Assembly: GCF_000002595.2 (NCBI RefSeq)
Contig: NC_057015.1
Coordinates: forward strand, 4,681,955-4,745,954
Source of the DNA: Chlamydomonas reinhardtii
Lineage: Eukaryota; Chlorophyta; Chlorophyceae; Chlamydomonadales; Chlamydomonadaceae
Length of the DNA: 64,000 nucleotides
Direction: 5' to 3'
Below the pieces are notes generated by a model. That model had not been told where the DNA came from. It did not search any database and saw nothing but the letters and a program-made list of their open reading frames with translations. A program made the position numbers and the translations under genes. Below, piece after piece: positions 34,201-44,714 of the stretch (its first letter is position 1; each line of letters opens with the position of its first letter).

Positions 34201-37200
34201 GAGCTGCAGAGGTCCGCACACGCCGCCCTACCGCCTGGCTGGGGCGCACACCCGCGGCTGCTGCTGACGCCCGTGGAGGAGGAGCGGACTGTGGGTGTGC
34301 ACGTGCCTCGTGAACCCCTGCCCGCGTGGCATCGGTTGCGCCAGTTCGAGGCCATTGCTGCGCTTGGCGAGGCCCTGCCGCTGGCAGTTAGCTATGTGGA
34401 GGATACGGAGGCAGAGCTGCAGGACTTGCTACTGCCGCCGGCACCCGCAGTGGATGGCGCCAGCAGCCAGGCGATGCCGCCCTACCCGCTTTCAGCGGCG
34501 GCTCGTGTGCGTCAACGGCGGCACCTTGAGGCGGAGATGCACGCTGAGCTGGAGGACAGCTGGAACGCCCACCATTTGCAGCGGGACCTTGCGACGTACA
34601 GCGTCAAGCCCGGGTGCCTGGACCGCGTGCGGGCAATGCAGGCAAGTACGGTAGTGCTAGCATCCAGGACGGCGGCCCTGTTGTGCGCAGCCTTTGTCAT
34701 TGACCACCGTTTGCGGCTGAGTACACCCCTGCTCGTGCGTTTCCGCTGCTGCAGGCTACGACAAGCCGCCACCGCCGCAACCTGGAGGCCCACCTGCTGC
34801 ACCAGCTAATGCATGTGCCCGAGTCTGTGGGCTGCCATGGAGCCAGCATCCGCTTGCTGCGCGCCGCAGCCACCGCTCCCGCAGCCGGGCCCCTCGACCT
34901 GGCCCGTGTGGCGGTGCGCCCAGAGCTCGTCAATGAGTTCAACCCCTTCCTATCGCCGGAAGCGGCGCAGGAGCTGCAGCGGCGGGTGCGGTTGTGGCTG
35001 AGGCTGTGTGTGCTGGAGGACAGGCTCGGGCGAATCGTGGCGCTGGCGGCGGCGCGGAGGGCGGAAGGCGACTGCCTGCCACAACTGGTGCAGGTGCGCA
35101 GGGGAGACGGCTTGATGTGTTCTAATCTTGTGCTGCACGACATAAACGTATTCTACGCCAATCCGCTTGTTTGCAGGAGCTGAGCGTGCACCGCACGTGG
35201 GACGCGGCGGCGCACCCCGAGTGGCTGGTGTTCGAGGTGGAGTCGCAGCTGCAGATCCGGCCGCAGCAGCACACCGTGGCCCGCATGCTGATGGAGGGCG
35301 GTGACGGGCCCATCGCGCAGCTCAACATGGGCGAGGGCAAGACGCGCGTCATCCTGCCCATGCTGCTGCTGGCGCTGGCGGACGGAAAGCGGGTGGTGAG
35401 TCCCTACCAGCTCACCTGTACAACGCACATGCAAATACTTGCCTGATACATGAGGCTAACCCACGCTTGCATCCTCAGGTGTCGCTGACGTTCCTGTCCA
35501 CGCTGCTGGATGAGGCCTACGCCTACCTACACGGGGCGCTGTGTGCGGGCGTGCTGGGCCGCAAGCTGTTCACGATGCCCTTCCAACGCGACATCGAGCT
35601 GACACCGGCGCGTGCCATGCGCATGCGTGCAGCCCTGGCGCACTGCATGCGAGTAAGTGGCCGGCCACCGTGCCGTGCAGAGTTCAGCTTGAATATACTT
35701 GCACGTGTAAGAAACGCCCACCAACATCCGATCCAGTATCAGCACTTGTCTACCTGCGTGCCCTCAGGAGCGCGGTGTGCTGCTGCTTGCACCGGAGCAC
35801 CGCCTGTCGCTGGAGCTCAAGTGGAAGGAGTACCTGCTGCAGCTGCGGCAGGCATCGGTGCCAGCAGCTGCAGGCACGGGCAGTAACGGCGGCGACGTGG
35901 AGGCGCTGCTAGCCGCTGTGCTCAAGACGCCGGTCCTCAGCATCCTGGACGAGAGCGACGAGCTGCTGCACCACAGGTGCGAAGTAGTCCTTGATTTGGC
36001 ACGTATGGGCACGACACTGGTGTAAACCTCACAACTCGACGGAGCGTTGACTGCTGACTTCGTCTGCTGTTGCAACAGGTTCCAGCTCATCTATGCGTGC
36101 GGCGGCAGGGTTCCCCTGGTGTCCTTCGAGGCCCGCACCGGCGCCATGCGGGCCGTGCTGGGTGCTGTGGCCCAGCTCGCCAACAGCGGCCAGCTGCAAC
36201 TCCCGCACTCCACTCGGGTCCTGGAGCCGCCGCCTGCTGTGGACCCTACCGACGCAGAATGCTCCGTGGGCTCTGCTGCTGTTCCGGCGGGCGCGTTCTG
36301 CGGCCTGCGGCTGCTGCCGGGCCCGGACCTGGAGGCCGCACTGCCCGCCTTCCACCATCAGCTGGCGCGTCACGTGCTGGACCACCCGCCCTTCGAATTC
36401 CAGAAGCTGACGAAGCTCCTGGACGAGGGTTCAAAGGTCGGTGCATGGCTTGCGCTGCCGTTTCTGTTGCTGCCTGGTGGTTGATTGTGCGGTACCTGCA
36501 GAGCCGCCCGAACCCCTGGTACCGCCCATGCGTGTGCACAGGTGCGGGTCATGACCTGCATCACTGACGCGGACACGGATGCGGAGACTGCGTTGGGCGC
36601 GGAGTTGCTTGACAAGCTGGCTGGCGGGGTGCTGCACTCGTTTGTGCTGGCGCTGCGCGGGCTGCTGGGCTGCGGCCTCCTGCGGCACGGGCTGACGCTG
36701 CGGCACAACGTCGAGTATGGCATAGACAGGTACGGTGCACCCTCAGGGCCTCGGGCTATGTCACGCTGAAGAGTAACATGGCAACTCCACCTGCCCTTGC
36801 CGAGTAAAGCGTGTGCTCACAAAATGCCTGTCTGCAGACGCACGGCCGCTGCTGGTGTCCGCACGCGCATGGCCGTGCCGTACCGTGCCGCGCACACGCC
36901 CTCGGAGCGCTCCGAGTTCGCGCAGCCCGACGTGTCGCTGCTGCTGACGCACCTGGCCTACCGCTATGATGGGCTGACCCTGCCCGAGTTCACTGCCGCG
37001 GTGGAACGGCTGCTGCACGGGCTGGGCAAGGAGGCGGCTGCCGACCACTACCGGGAGTGGCTGGTGCTGTCGGCTGAGAGCATCCCGAAGGGTGAGTTTG
37101 TAGCATGCCGAAATGCGCTCCTGCCCAATCAAAGCTCGGCCCGACTCATGGACATGATGCGTAATCGTTTCGCTCGCGCTTTTTCTGTGGCCTCGTGAAA

Positions 37201-39701
37201 CTGCAGAGGAGCTGTCTCGCTTCAAGGATGTGAACCAGCTGGACGCCAGCAGCGGCTCCCAGATGGCGGCCATGCACCGCCACCTGCGCCGCAACACCGC
37301 TGTGGTGGACTTCTGGCTGCGCTTCTGTGTGCTGCCGGCCGAGACGCGGCAGTACCCGCAGCGGCTTGGCGCGAGTGCCTGGGACCTGGCGGCGGCAGGT
37401 GGCCGCGTCATGGGCTTCAGCGGCACCAACGACAACTACCGGCTGCTGCCGCTGCGTGTGCGCCAGGCGGCGGCGGAGGACCCTGCGCTGAAGGCCACCA
37501 ACGGCAAGATGCTGTCCGTCCTCCTGCAGAACACCCACGGCTTCCACACGCTGCCGCCCGCGGAGGTGAGCGCCAGCAGCTCGCTCTGCTAGGATCATTT
37601 GCAGAGACAGGCGTTACGGCATTGTTTGCGAGGTGGAATCTGTTGCAGATGTCTCTCTCATTTCTGCGAGCCTGTGCCCTTGCTTGTCGCAACAGGACGC
37701 TGGCGGCGTGGCGGTATGGCAGTCCCTCCTGCAGATGGCCCTGGACAAGTCGGCACACGCGCTGATCGACTGCGGAGCTCTGCTGGCGGGCACAACCAAC
37801 AGGTGGGCAACGGACTGGGCAACGGACTGCTGGCGAGGCATCCAGCTCGTGCTCCATACTAAGTGGACAAGCAATCAAGGCCCTTGCCAACCTGCTGATA
37901 ATCGCCATATTTGCGCCTGTCCCTCTGCGCACACAGGCATGCCGCGGAGTTCCTGCTCGCCGATCCGCGCCTGCAGCAGCTCGGCTTCCGGGGCGTCACA
38001 TTCTACGCCGAGAGGGAGCGCGGCTGGGCGGTGCTGGAGCTCACCGGCCGCTGCCTGCCCCGCTCCAGCTCGCCGCTGCAGGAGCACGAGACGTTTGTTA
38101 TCTATGATGAGGCGCGCTGCCGCGGCGCGGACCTGAAGCTGAAGCGGAATGCGGTAGCGTTGCTCACGCTGGGGCCGCGCGTGTGCAAGGACAAGCTCAT
38201 GCAGGCGGCGGGGCGGCTGCGGCAGCTTGGCCGAGGCCAGGCACTCCGCTTTGCTGCGACGGCCGACATTGCTGCCCGCGTGACATTGCTGCCCGCGTGG
38301 CTGAGTGCCCGCGTGACATTGCTGCCCGCGTGGCTGAGTACCCGCGTGACATTGCTGCCCCCGTGGCTGAGTACTGCGGCTCCCGCATCAGCCGGCGGTA
38401 CAGCCAGCAGTGCTGCTGGCGCGTGCCCTCGCGCAGTCGACGTGCTGGCGTGGGTGATGGGCAACACCGTGGACGCCAACCTGCACGGCGTGGCGCTGTG
38501 GGCAGCGCAGGGGCTGCAGTTTGCGACCGCGCTGGGCGCTCCGCAGCTCTCCCTGCAGGAGGAGGTGCTGGGGCTGGAGGAGCTTTATGCGGGGAGCAAG
38601 GCGCCACGCCCGGTGGTGGCGGTGGTGGCGGCGGCGGCAGCCAAGCAGCTGCGTTGGCGTCAGAAGCAGTGCGGCTCATCAGCAGGCGGCACGGCAGCCG
38701 GAGGACGGCGGATGTACACAGCGGCAGAGCTGATGGTTGAGATCCAGGACCTGGCGGCACGCTACGGCGAGGGCCACACCGTGCGTGCCGGCAGCGGCGC
38801 GGACGACACGTGTGAGCGGGAGCTGGAGCTGGAGCAGGAAGAGGAAGAGGAGCAGGAGCAGGAACGGCAGGTTCCCAAGCAGCGGCCCGCGCCGGAGGCA
38901 GACTGGTCATCGTACAGGTGTATCAACTCCTCAACTATGGACCAACTCACATCCGAAACACGCTGTAGGCTGCTGCCACTCCGCGATGCGGTGACCCGGC
39001 TGGACAGCCAGGACCCGGCGCAGCCCATGGCGGCCCTGCCCTGGTCGGACAAGGTGTACGTCAGCCACAACTACCTGCACGCCATTGCGGGGCTGCCGCC
39101 GGGCCAGCCGCTGAACGAGTACCTGCGGCCGGTGGGCTGGCTGCTGGTGCTCAAGCGCGGCGAGGTGCTGCTGCTGTCGGAGCGCGAGGCAGACCAGCTG
39201 CTGGCAGCGACCTGGGCCGATGCACCGGCCGCGAAGGGCACCACCAGCTTCCGCCACCGCCTGGTGCGCTACCTCGCGGACACCGCCTCGAAGCGGGGCC
39301 CACTGCTCGTGAGCCAGGCGTACGCGTGGCAGGCGGCGGCGGTGTCCTCGGCCACGCGGCCGCTGCTCGTCACCGACCTGGGTTTGACGACGGCCGGCAT
39401 TGTGCAGGACGCCGCGGACGCGTGGGCTGAGCTACGGCGGCGGCTGGGTGTTCGGGAGCTGGTAAGCGTGCGGGTGTTTGCCGGCGAGACCTCGTACCGG
39501 GTCACGCGACTTGCAGGTGCCAACGGCACCGCAGCCAGCAGCGGTTCAGCAGCCACGGCAGCAGTTGAGGCGGAGCTGCAGCGGCTGGTGGCGGGGCGGC
39601 GGCCGCAGGTGCAGCAGCTACTGGTGATGCGCGGCCGTCAGTCGCAGATGGCGCGCAGTGACCTGGAGAAGGCGGTGGAGGGGCTGCAGCTGCAACTGTA
39701 G
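28244..39701 (+). CDS. Giant DUF3638/DUF3645-family protein with SecA/SF2-like ATPase motifs (3,263 aa)
   Basis: Fifteen exons: 28244-28384, 28478-28728, 28844-29216, 29442-31554, 31700-34641, 34755-35093, 35177-35395, 35479-35652, 35768-35976, 36079-36436, 36542-36729, 36838-37091, 37207-37565, 37696-37802 and 37937-39701. They sum to exactly 3,264 codons. Exon 4 has Gln/Ala-rich coiled-coil heptads (about 30500-30810). The family mark QLNMGEGKTRVILPMLL (Lys about residue 2,108) is a Walker A. Later come ILDESDELLHH (about 2,245), VIYDEARCRGADLKL (about 2,735) and KLMQAAGRLRQLGRGQ (about 2,765). A tail includes a Glu/Gln-rich run. Databases often label this family a ubiquitinyl hydrolase, but I see no classical protease signature and would not call it one. 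One intron (34642-34754) is GC-AG. The family call is strong; the function is unknown. Confidence 0.88.
33039..33131 (+). other. Possible optional 93-nt in-frame intron inside exon 5 of the DUF3638 gene
   Basis: GTACGT at 33039 and GTACAG ending at 33131 could be spliced without shifting the frame (31 codons). The enclosed peptide (a YVITCMSIKSSGSVGG stretch) is unlike its surroundings, and the joined sequence CWRVPRHSQSWLW follows well. Retention is equally possible. Confidence 0.45.
38274..38372 (+). repeat. In-frame 33-bp minisatellite, three copies
   Basis: Three consecutive 33-bp units encode ARVTLLPAWLS three times, with the last changed to TRVTLLPPWLS. They sit in exon 15 of the DUF3638 gene directly after the motif-VI-like QAAGR block. 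The unit appears to derive from the preceding ADIAARVTLL coding sequence. Confidence 0.93.
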
Positions 39702-40233
39702 AGAGGGGTTGCGTATGCGCACCCCCGACGGCTGGCGCGGATTGATGGGGCTTGCGGCGGGGCTGGACGGTTAAGTTGTGGTTTGGTGAACTGACGTGGA
39801 GGGCTTGAACCTGAATGCCAAACAGATTAAGGGTTAGTGGCACTCCATTGTGCATGTTGCGTATGCAAGTGGTGGAACAAGGGATGCTCGGTACGCATTG
39901 GAAAGTGGCTGGTGCGGCGATGCAGGGTTGTTTGCGGGGCTGGACAGCAAGGCTGTTGTGAAGGGCAGCCTGTGAGTGCCAGTTGAGCGCGGTAGGCTTG
40001 GCTGCGAAGAGGTATCGTTGCAGACACGTTGCCTACGTTGCTGAAGCCAACTATGGATTAGAGCTGTCGCTCGGCTGATCGAGAGAATGGTTGATTGTTG
40101 GATAAACGTAGTGACTCAATGCCACAGTGCGGCACTGGAAAGCGATTGTGCACTTTACAGCACCTGAAAACGTGTCCGGAATTAGCACCTGCTGGGGTGG
40201 CAGCCGAGGACCGTATGTAGAGGCGGTATACCT
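39702..40233. other. Intergenic region between convergent DUF3638 and SET genes
   Basis: It holds the 3' flanks of both genes. On the minus strand TGTAA (plus-strand TTACA at 40155-40159) lies about 75 nt past the SET gene stop and is its likely poly(A) signal. Nothing else is recognised. Confidence 0.55.
40155..40159 (-). terminator. TGTAA polyadenylation signal of the SET gene
   Basis: TGTAA on the minus strand, about 75 nt downstream of the stop at 40234. Confidence 0.6.
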
Positions 40234-43200
40234 CTAGCCCGCCTTCACCCACGCCTCCAATAGCTCGGACACAGCCGCCACGCCCCCCAGCCGCCCATAC
40301 CGCGCCCGCAGCGCCACCAGCAGCGCACCCGCCTCGTCTCGCCCCCACCCCGCCGCCACCAGCGCCCGCAGCTCCGCCTCCTCTTCCCCTGCCGCCACCT
40401 CTTCCCCTGCCGCCACATCCTCTTCCCCCTGCCGCCTAGACCGCTGCCCAACCTCCTTACCGCCACCGGAGTCAAGCCCACTGGCCCGCCCTGCGCCCTG
40501 TCCTCGCCCCCGCAACCGCCGCAGCTCCTGCAGCACCCCCAGCGGACCCCCCTCCGCCGCCCCCGCCGCCGCCGCCGCCCCCTCCGCCGCCCCCTCCGCC
40601 GCCGCCATGGCCGCCTCCACCGCGGCGTCCACGTGGAAGGCACTGCCCGGCACCGCCGCCGCTGCCAGGCCCAGTAGCCGCAGCCGCCGCGCCCGCAGCA
40701 GCCGCTCCTGCCGCGCCGCCCAGTCCGGCGCTGCTCCCACCACCGCCCCCGACTCCACTGCCTCCACGCCGCCAGCACACTCTTGCCCCTCCTGCACCTG
40801 GTTCTGCTGGCACTGGCGCTGAGAGGCCATCAATGCCACCCTTCGACACGTGATGGACAGGTCCAGAGCGCCACTCACACAGAACTGCAGCCACCGCCCC
40901 TGCTCTGAGTCCTGATGCTCTGCTGACGTCGGCGCAGCGCCCCCCAGCGCCGCGTCCACCTCCGCCGCCACCGCCTCCACCAGCCGGTCCAGAGCATTCG
41001 CCAGCGCCAGCAGCTGCCCAGCGGCTGTGCTGCTGCCACTGCTCCCGCTACTGCCGCCACTGCTTGCCGCGAGCTCGCCTGCAGCCGCCGCTTCCTCCGC
41101 GCCTGCCAGCGCGGCTCCCAGCAGCTGATCCACCCAGGCCGCCGCCGCCTCGTCACACACCAGCGCTTCGCCCTCGTCCTCCTCGCCCTCGCCCTCCTGC
41201 CCCTCGTCAAGCCCCTCCTCTTCCCCTTCCTCCTCGTCCGCCTCCGGCTCCGCCTCCACGCCTGCCGCCGCTCCCGACGCGACCAGCTGCATGAGTCGGA
41301 CCGCCGCCGGCGCCGCGCGCGAGTCCACTGCCTGCCAGGCCGCCAGCAGCAGTGCCGGCAGGCGCGGCCGCCGCCCCGCCGCCCCAGTGTCAGTGGCCAG
41401 CAGCAGCTGCTGCTGCGCCGCCGCCGCCGCCTGCTCCGCCAGCTGCTCCTCCAGGCAGCAGCGGCTGCAGGCGCACGTGAAGCCGTACTGGGCCTGCAGC
41501 GCGGCGCGACGCACCTGTGCAGCGCGTGTCGAGGCAGTGCGGGGGCGATGCGGGGGCTTGACATGGCACCATACACTGGCAGTATTGGCAGTATGGGCAC
41601 ATGCATGGCCGCCACGCAGATGGCGGCACTAGCAGCGGTGTTGCCCGGAGGCAGGGTGATGTGCATGGTTACAGTGGGTATGCACCAGCCGCCCTGTGCT
41701 GCCTGCCGTACGCCCCGCCCGCTGCGCGCACGCACCTGCAGTGGCGCCGCCAGCTCCGGCCCCAGGTAGCTGTCACACACCTCCTCGCCCGCACGGATGC
41801 GGCGAACTGCGCGCACCTGTGCAAATGCGCGCCGCGTTCACCACACCCACAGCACCATCACAGCACATGCCGCACATGCCACACAACAGACCGCACCGCT
41901 GCTACGAGCCCCACGACGGAGCCGACACGGCTGCACGCCCTCCCGAGGGCGCACGGCCCCACGGCCCCACATACGCTCACCGGCACCATTGCGCAATGCA
42001 TCCCAGTGTGCCCTGTCCCCCGTCAGCCCCATCTGGCTGGGCACGGGGACATCATTCCCGCGGGCCCCTCCAGGGCCCTCCCCGCCGACCCGTCCCCCCC
42101 TGCCCCGCTCCCCCGCACTCACCACCATGGCCCTCCCCACCACGTACTGGCACACGGCCGGCGCACACGAGTGGTTCATGAGCGCGTGCTCCGTCCACAA
42201 CCCCGTGTGGCCGGGCCGCTCCCGCAGCAGCCGCCACCAGCGGCCCTGCGCGGCACTGCTGCCACCGCTGCTACTGCTGCCACTGGTGGTGCTGGCGGCA
42301 GAGGCGCTGCTGCTACTGCCGCCAGCGTCAGCGGCTGTGGCCGCCAGACGCAGGAAGGGCAGCGCCGCCAGCTCTGACAGCCCCTGCCGAGCCGCCCCCT
42401 CGGCGTCAGTAGTGCTACTGCCAAGACCGGCTGCTACTGCCGCCAACCCCAGCCCCTCCTCCGCGGCTGCCATGCGCACCGCTGCTACAGCCGCCTCTGC
42501 CGCCGCAATGCCGGCGGCTGGGTCCATAGTGGCCTCGGAGAAGCAGTTGAGCTGTAGCAGCCTCAACACCCGGCTGTAGCTCAGCCCACCACCATCACCG
42601 CCGCCACTGCCACCGCCGCCGCCATTCCTGCCCGCTGGCTGTGCTACTGCCGCCGCGCCCTCAGGCTCCTGCCGCGCGGCTGTAGCAACATCCAGCCGCT
42701 GCAGCTCCTCCAGCAGCGCACCTGCGTCCGCGATGACGTGGTCACACGTACATGGCAACGGTCCGGGACAAGCTAACACTTGGCAGACCTGACACGTGGG
42801 GTGTGACTTGGGCCCAGAGTTCCAGCTACCAACACCGACCACGGCCCCCACACTGCTGGCGGCCGCGGGCCACCTGCATGCAGCGCAGCGGCCACCTCCT
42901 GCAGCCCGGCACCTCCCCCCCGCCAAGCCCTCCATCCGCACACGCTCTCACCCACCCATGTTGGGGCAGGCCTGCAGGCTGGCGGCACTGCCGTCATAGC
43001 TCAGCGCCAGCAGCCGGCGCTGGGCGGCACTCAGGGGCGGGCCGCGCGTGATGCGCCGAGCCAGCGCCTCCACCGGCGGAGCGTCGCCCTCATCGCCCTC
43101 CTCCTCTTCCTCCTTATCCTCCTCCTCCTCTTCTCCCTCCCCCTCCTCTTCTCCCTCCTCCCCCTCCCCCTCCTCCGCCTCCTCGCCCCGCCCGCCGCTG

Positions 43201-44015
43201 TACACGACCGCCACCGGCAGTGCCACCAGCACCAGGTCACCGGGGCGCAGCTCCCGCACCGCCACCAGGCCCCGGCCCCGGCCTGTGTGAGGGTGTGGAG
43301 AGGCGACCGAACGGATGCGGGCGGGGAGGAAGGGGTTTAAGAGGCGGTGTTGGAGGCAGTTAAGCATGTGCTGGATACATGTTGAAGGCACTGAGCGCTT
43401 GCCGGTACCAGTGCGTGCCTGTGTAAAAGGGACGGCTGGGCTCCCTTGTCTCAACCCCCCTGCGCCTCAGTCCAACCTGCCCTACACCCCTGACTTGCGC
43501 CGCGCCGCACCTGGCAGCTGCCTCAGCTCCACGGGGCCGTAGTGGCGTGGCAGAGCGCTGCACCGTCCGCCCGCACCACCACCCCTGCCCCTGTGAAAGC
43601 CGCCGCCGCCGCCGCCGCTGCTGGGTGCAGGGAAGAGTCTGCTCGAGCGGCTCTTTGGCCGTGCGGGCCAGGGACTACCAGTGATTGCGGCCACTGACGC
43701 TGTGCTGGCAGCTGGGGGCAGCTGCTGGGGCCGCGTGGTGATGCCAGCGGCGGCGGTGGCGGAAGAGAACGCAGCGGCAGCGGTGGCTGCTGCCGCTGGC
43801 CTGGCGCTGCGCGTGAACGTGCAATGCAGCAGGCGCCAGCAGGCGCCTGGCGCCTGACGCGGATTTGGTGCTGGTGCCGCCGATTTGCAGCTCGGCAGCG
43901 TGCGGCTGGTCGGCAGCACATGCCGCGAACCCGGGAGGCACGACGCGTTACTGGAGCCGCTGGCACTGGCACCACGTTGGGCGCCGACACCGCTGCTGCC
44001 GGCTGCGCAATGCAT
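40234..44015 (-). CDS. SET-domain protein lysine methyltransferase, SMYD-like (930 aa)
   Basis: Minus-strand exons are 43511-44015, 42956-43282, 42123-42721, 41736-41816 and 40234-41514; phases agree and the total is 931 codons. The N-terminal ~150 residues are Ala/Ser/Arg-rich and may be a transit peptide. The SET domain opens with GRGRGLVAVRELRPGDLVLV, continues through a long insert (acidic run, then low-complexity Ala/Gly/Ser), and holds the catalytic NHSCAP motif (ALMNHSCAPAVCQYVVG). It then has RRIRAGEEVCDSYLG, the conserved Tyr-containing end of SET. A post-SET cysteine cluster, YGFTCACSRC, follows. This order is that of SMYD-type proteins, but no MYND zinc finger is seen in the insert. 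The C-terminal ~400 residues are mostly low-complexity with acidic tracts. The substrate is unknown. Confidence 0.85.
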
Positions 44016-44714
44016 GACGGCGTTTGCACCAATTACTCAGTCTAGCCGGCTTATCACAACTTAGATTGTGCTAGCCCGACGATGTTCTTTAGCTTGGCAG
44101 CTGCAAAGCGCACATGGTCACAGTCACGAATGAGTCCCCCAATTCTTGTCATGGCATGCAGCGGCCTAGCTTCAACTTGCATTCGGGTAGTTCTGTTCCA
44201 TGGCACACAGTGTAAAGCTTCATGTTATTAATGACGATAGGCAAATTGTCTTGCCGAGTGAAACTGGATCCACCTGCTGTCCCCATCGTCCTTCAGGTGA
44301 TTTCGGTTGAGCCACAAGGGGTTTCCTGAAGGTGGCATGAGGGGCAGTCATGGCCGGGAGTCCAACCGAGTTCCAGGCTGCACGCGCTGGTATGACTGCG
44401 GGTTTAGACCAGACCTGGTTCCGACCGGCGTGTGCTGACTGGCACGCCCTTCCCCCTCCCCTGCAACGTCATCCAATGCAGGGCATGTCTACACCGGCTT
44501 TGCACTCCAATAAACTTCGCCAGCTCCTCCATTGCTGACATTAGGTTACATACCACATCACGAGAGCTGCGGCACCAGTCAGGCCACGGGAGCCCACTTG
44601 CACGCAAGCGAGAGTCTTTTGCCCGCCGAGGTCCTGGCGCATATTGCATGCTACACGGCTCGCTATAACTCACAAGTCCCTAACCGACGTGAACTATCGT
44701 GTGCTCGTCTGCAA
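44016..44714. promoter_or_regulatory. Divergent intergenic region between SET and F-box genes
   Basis: This 0.7 kb separates two start codons facing away from each other and must hold both promoters. No clear TATA box or RNA gene was found. The AT content is visibly higher than in the flanking exons. Confidence 0.45.
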
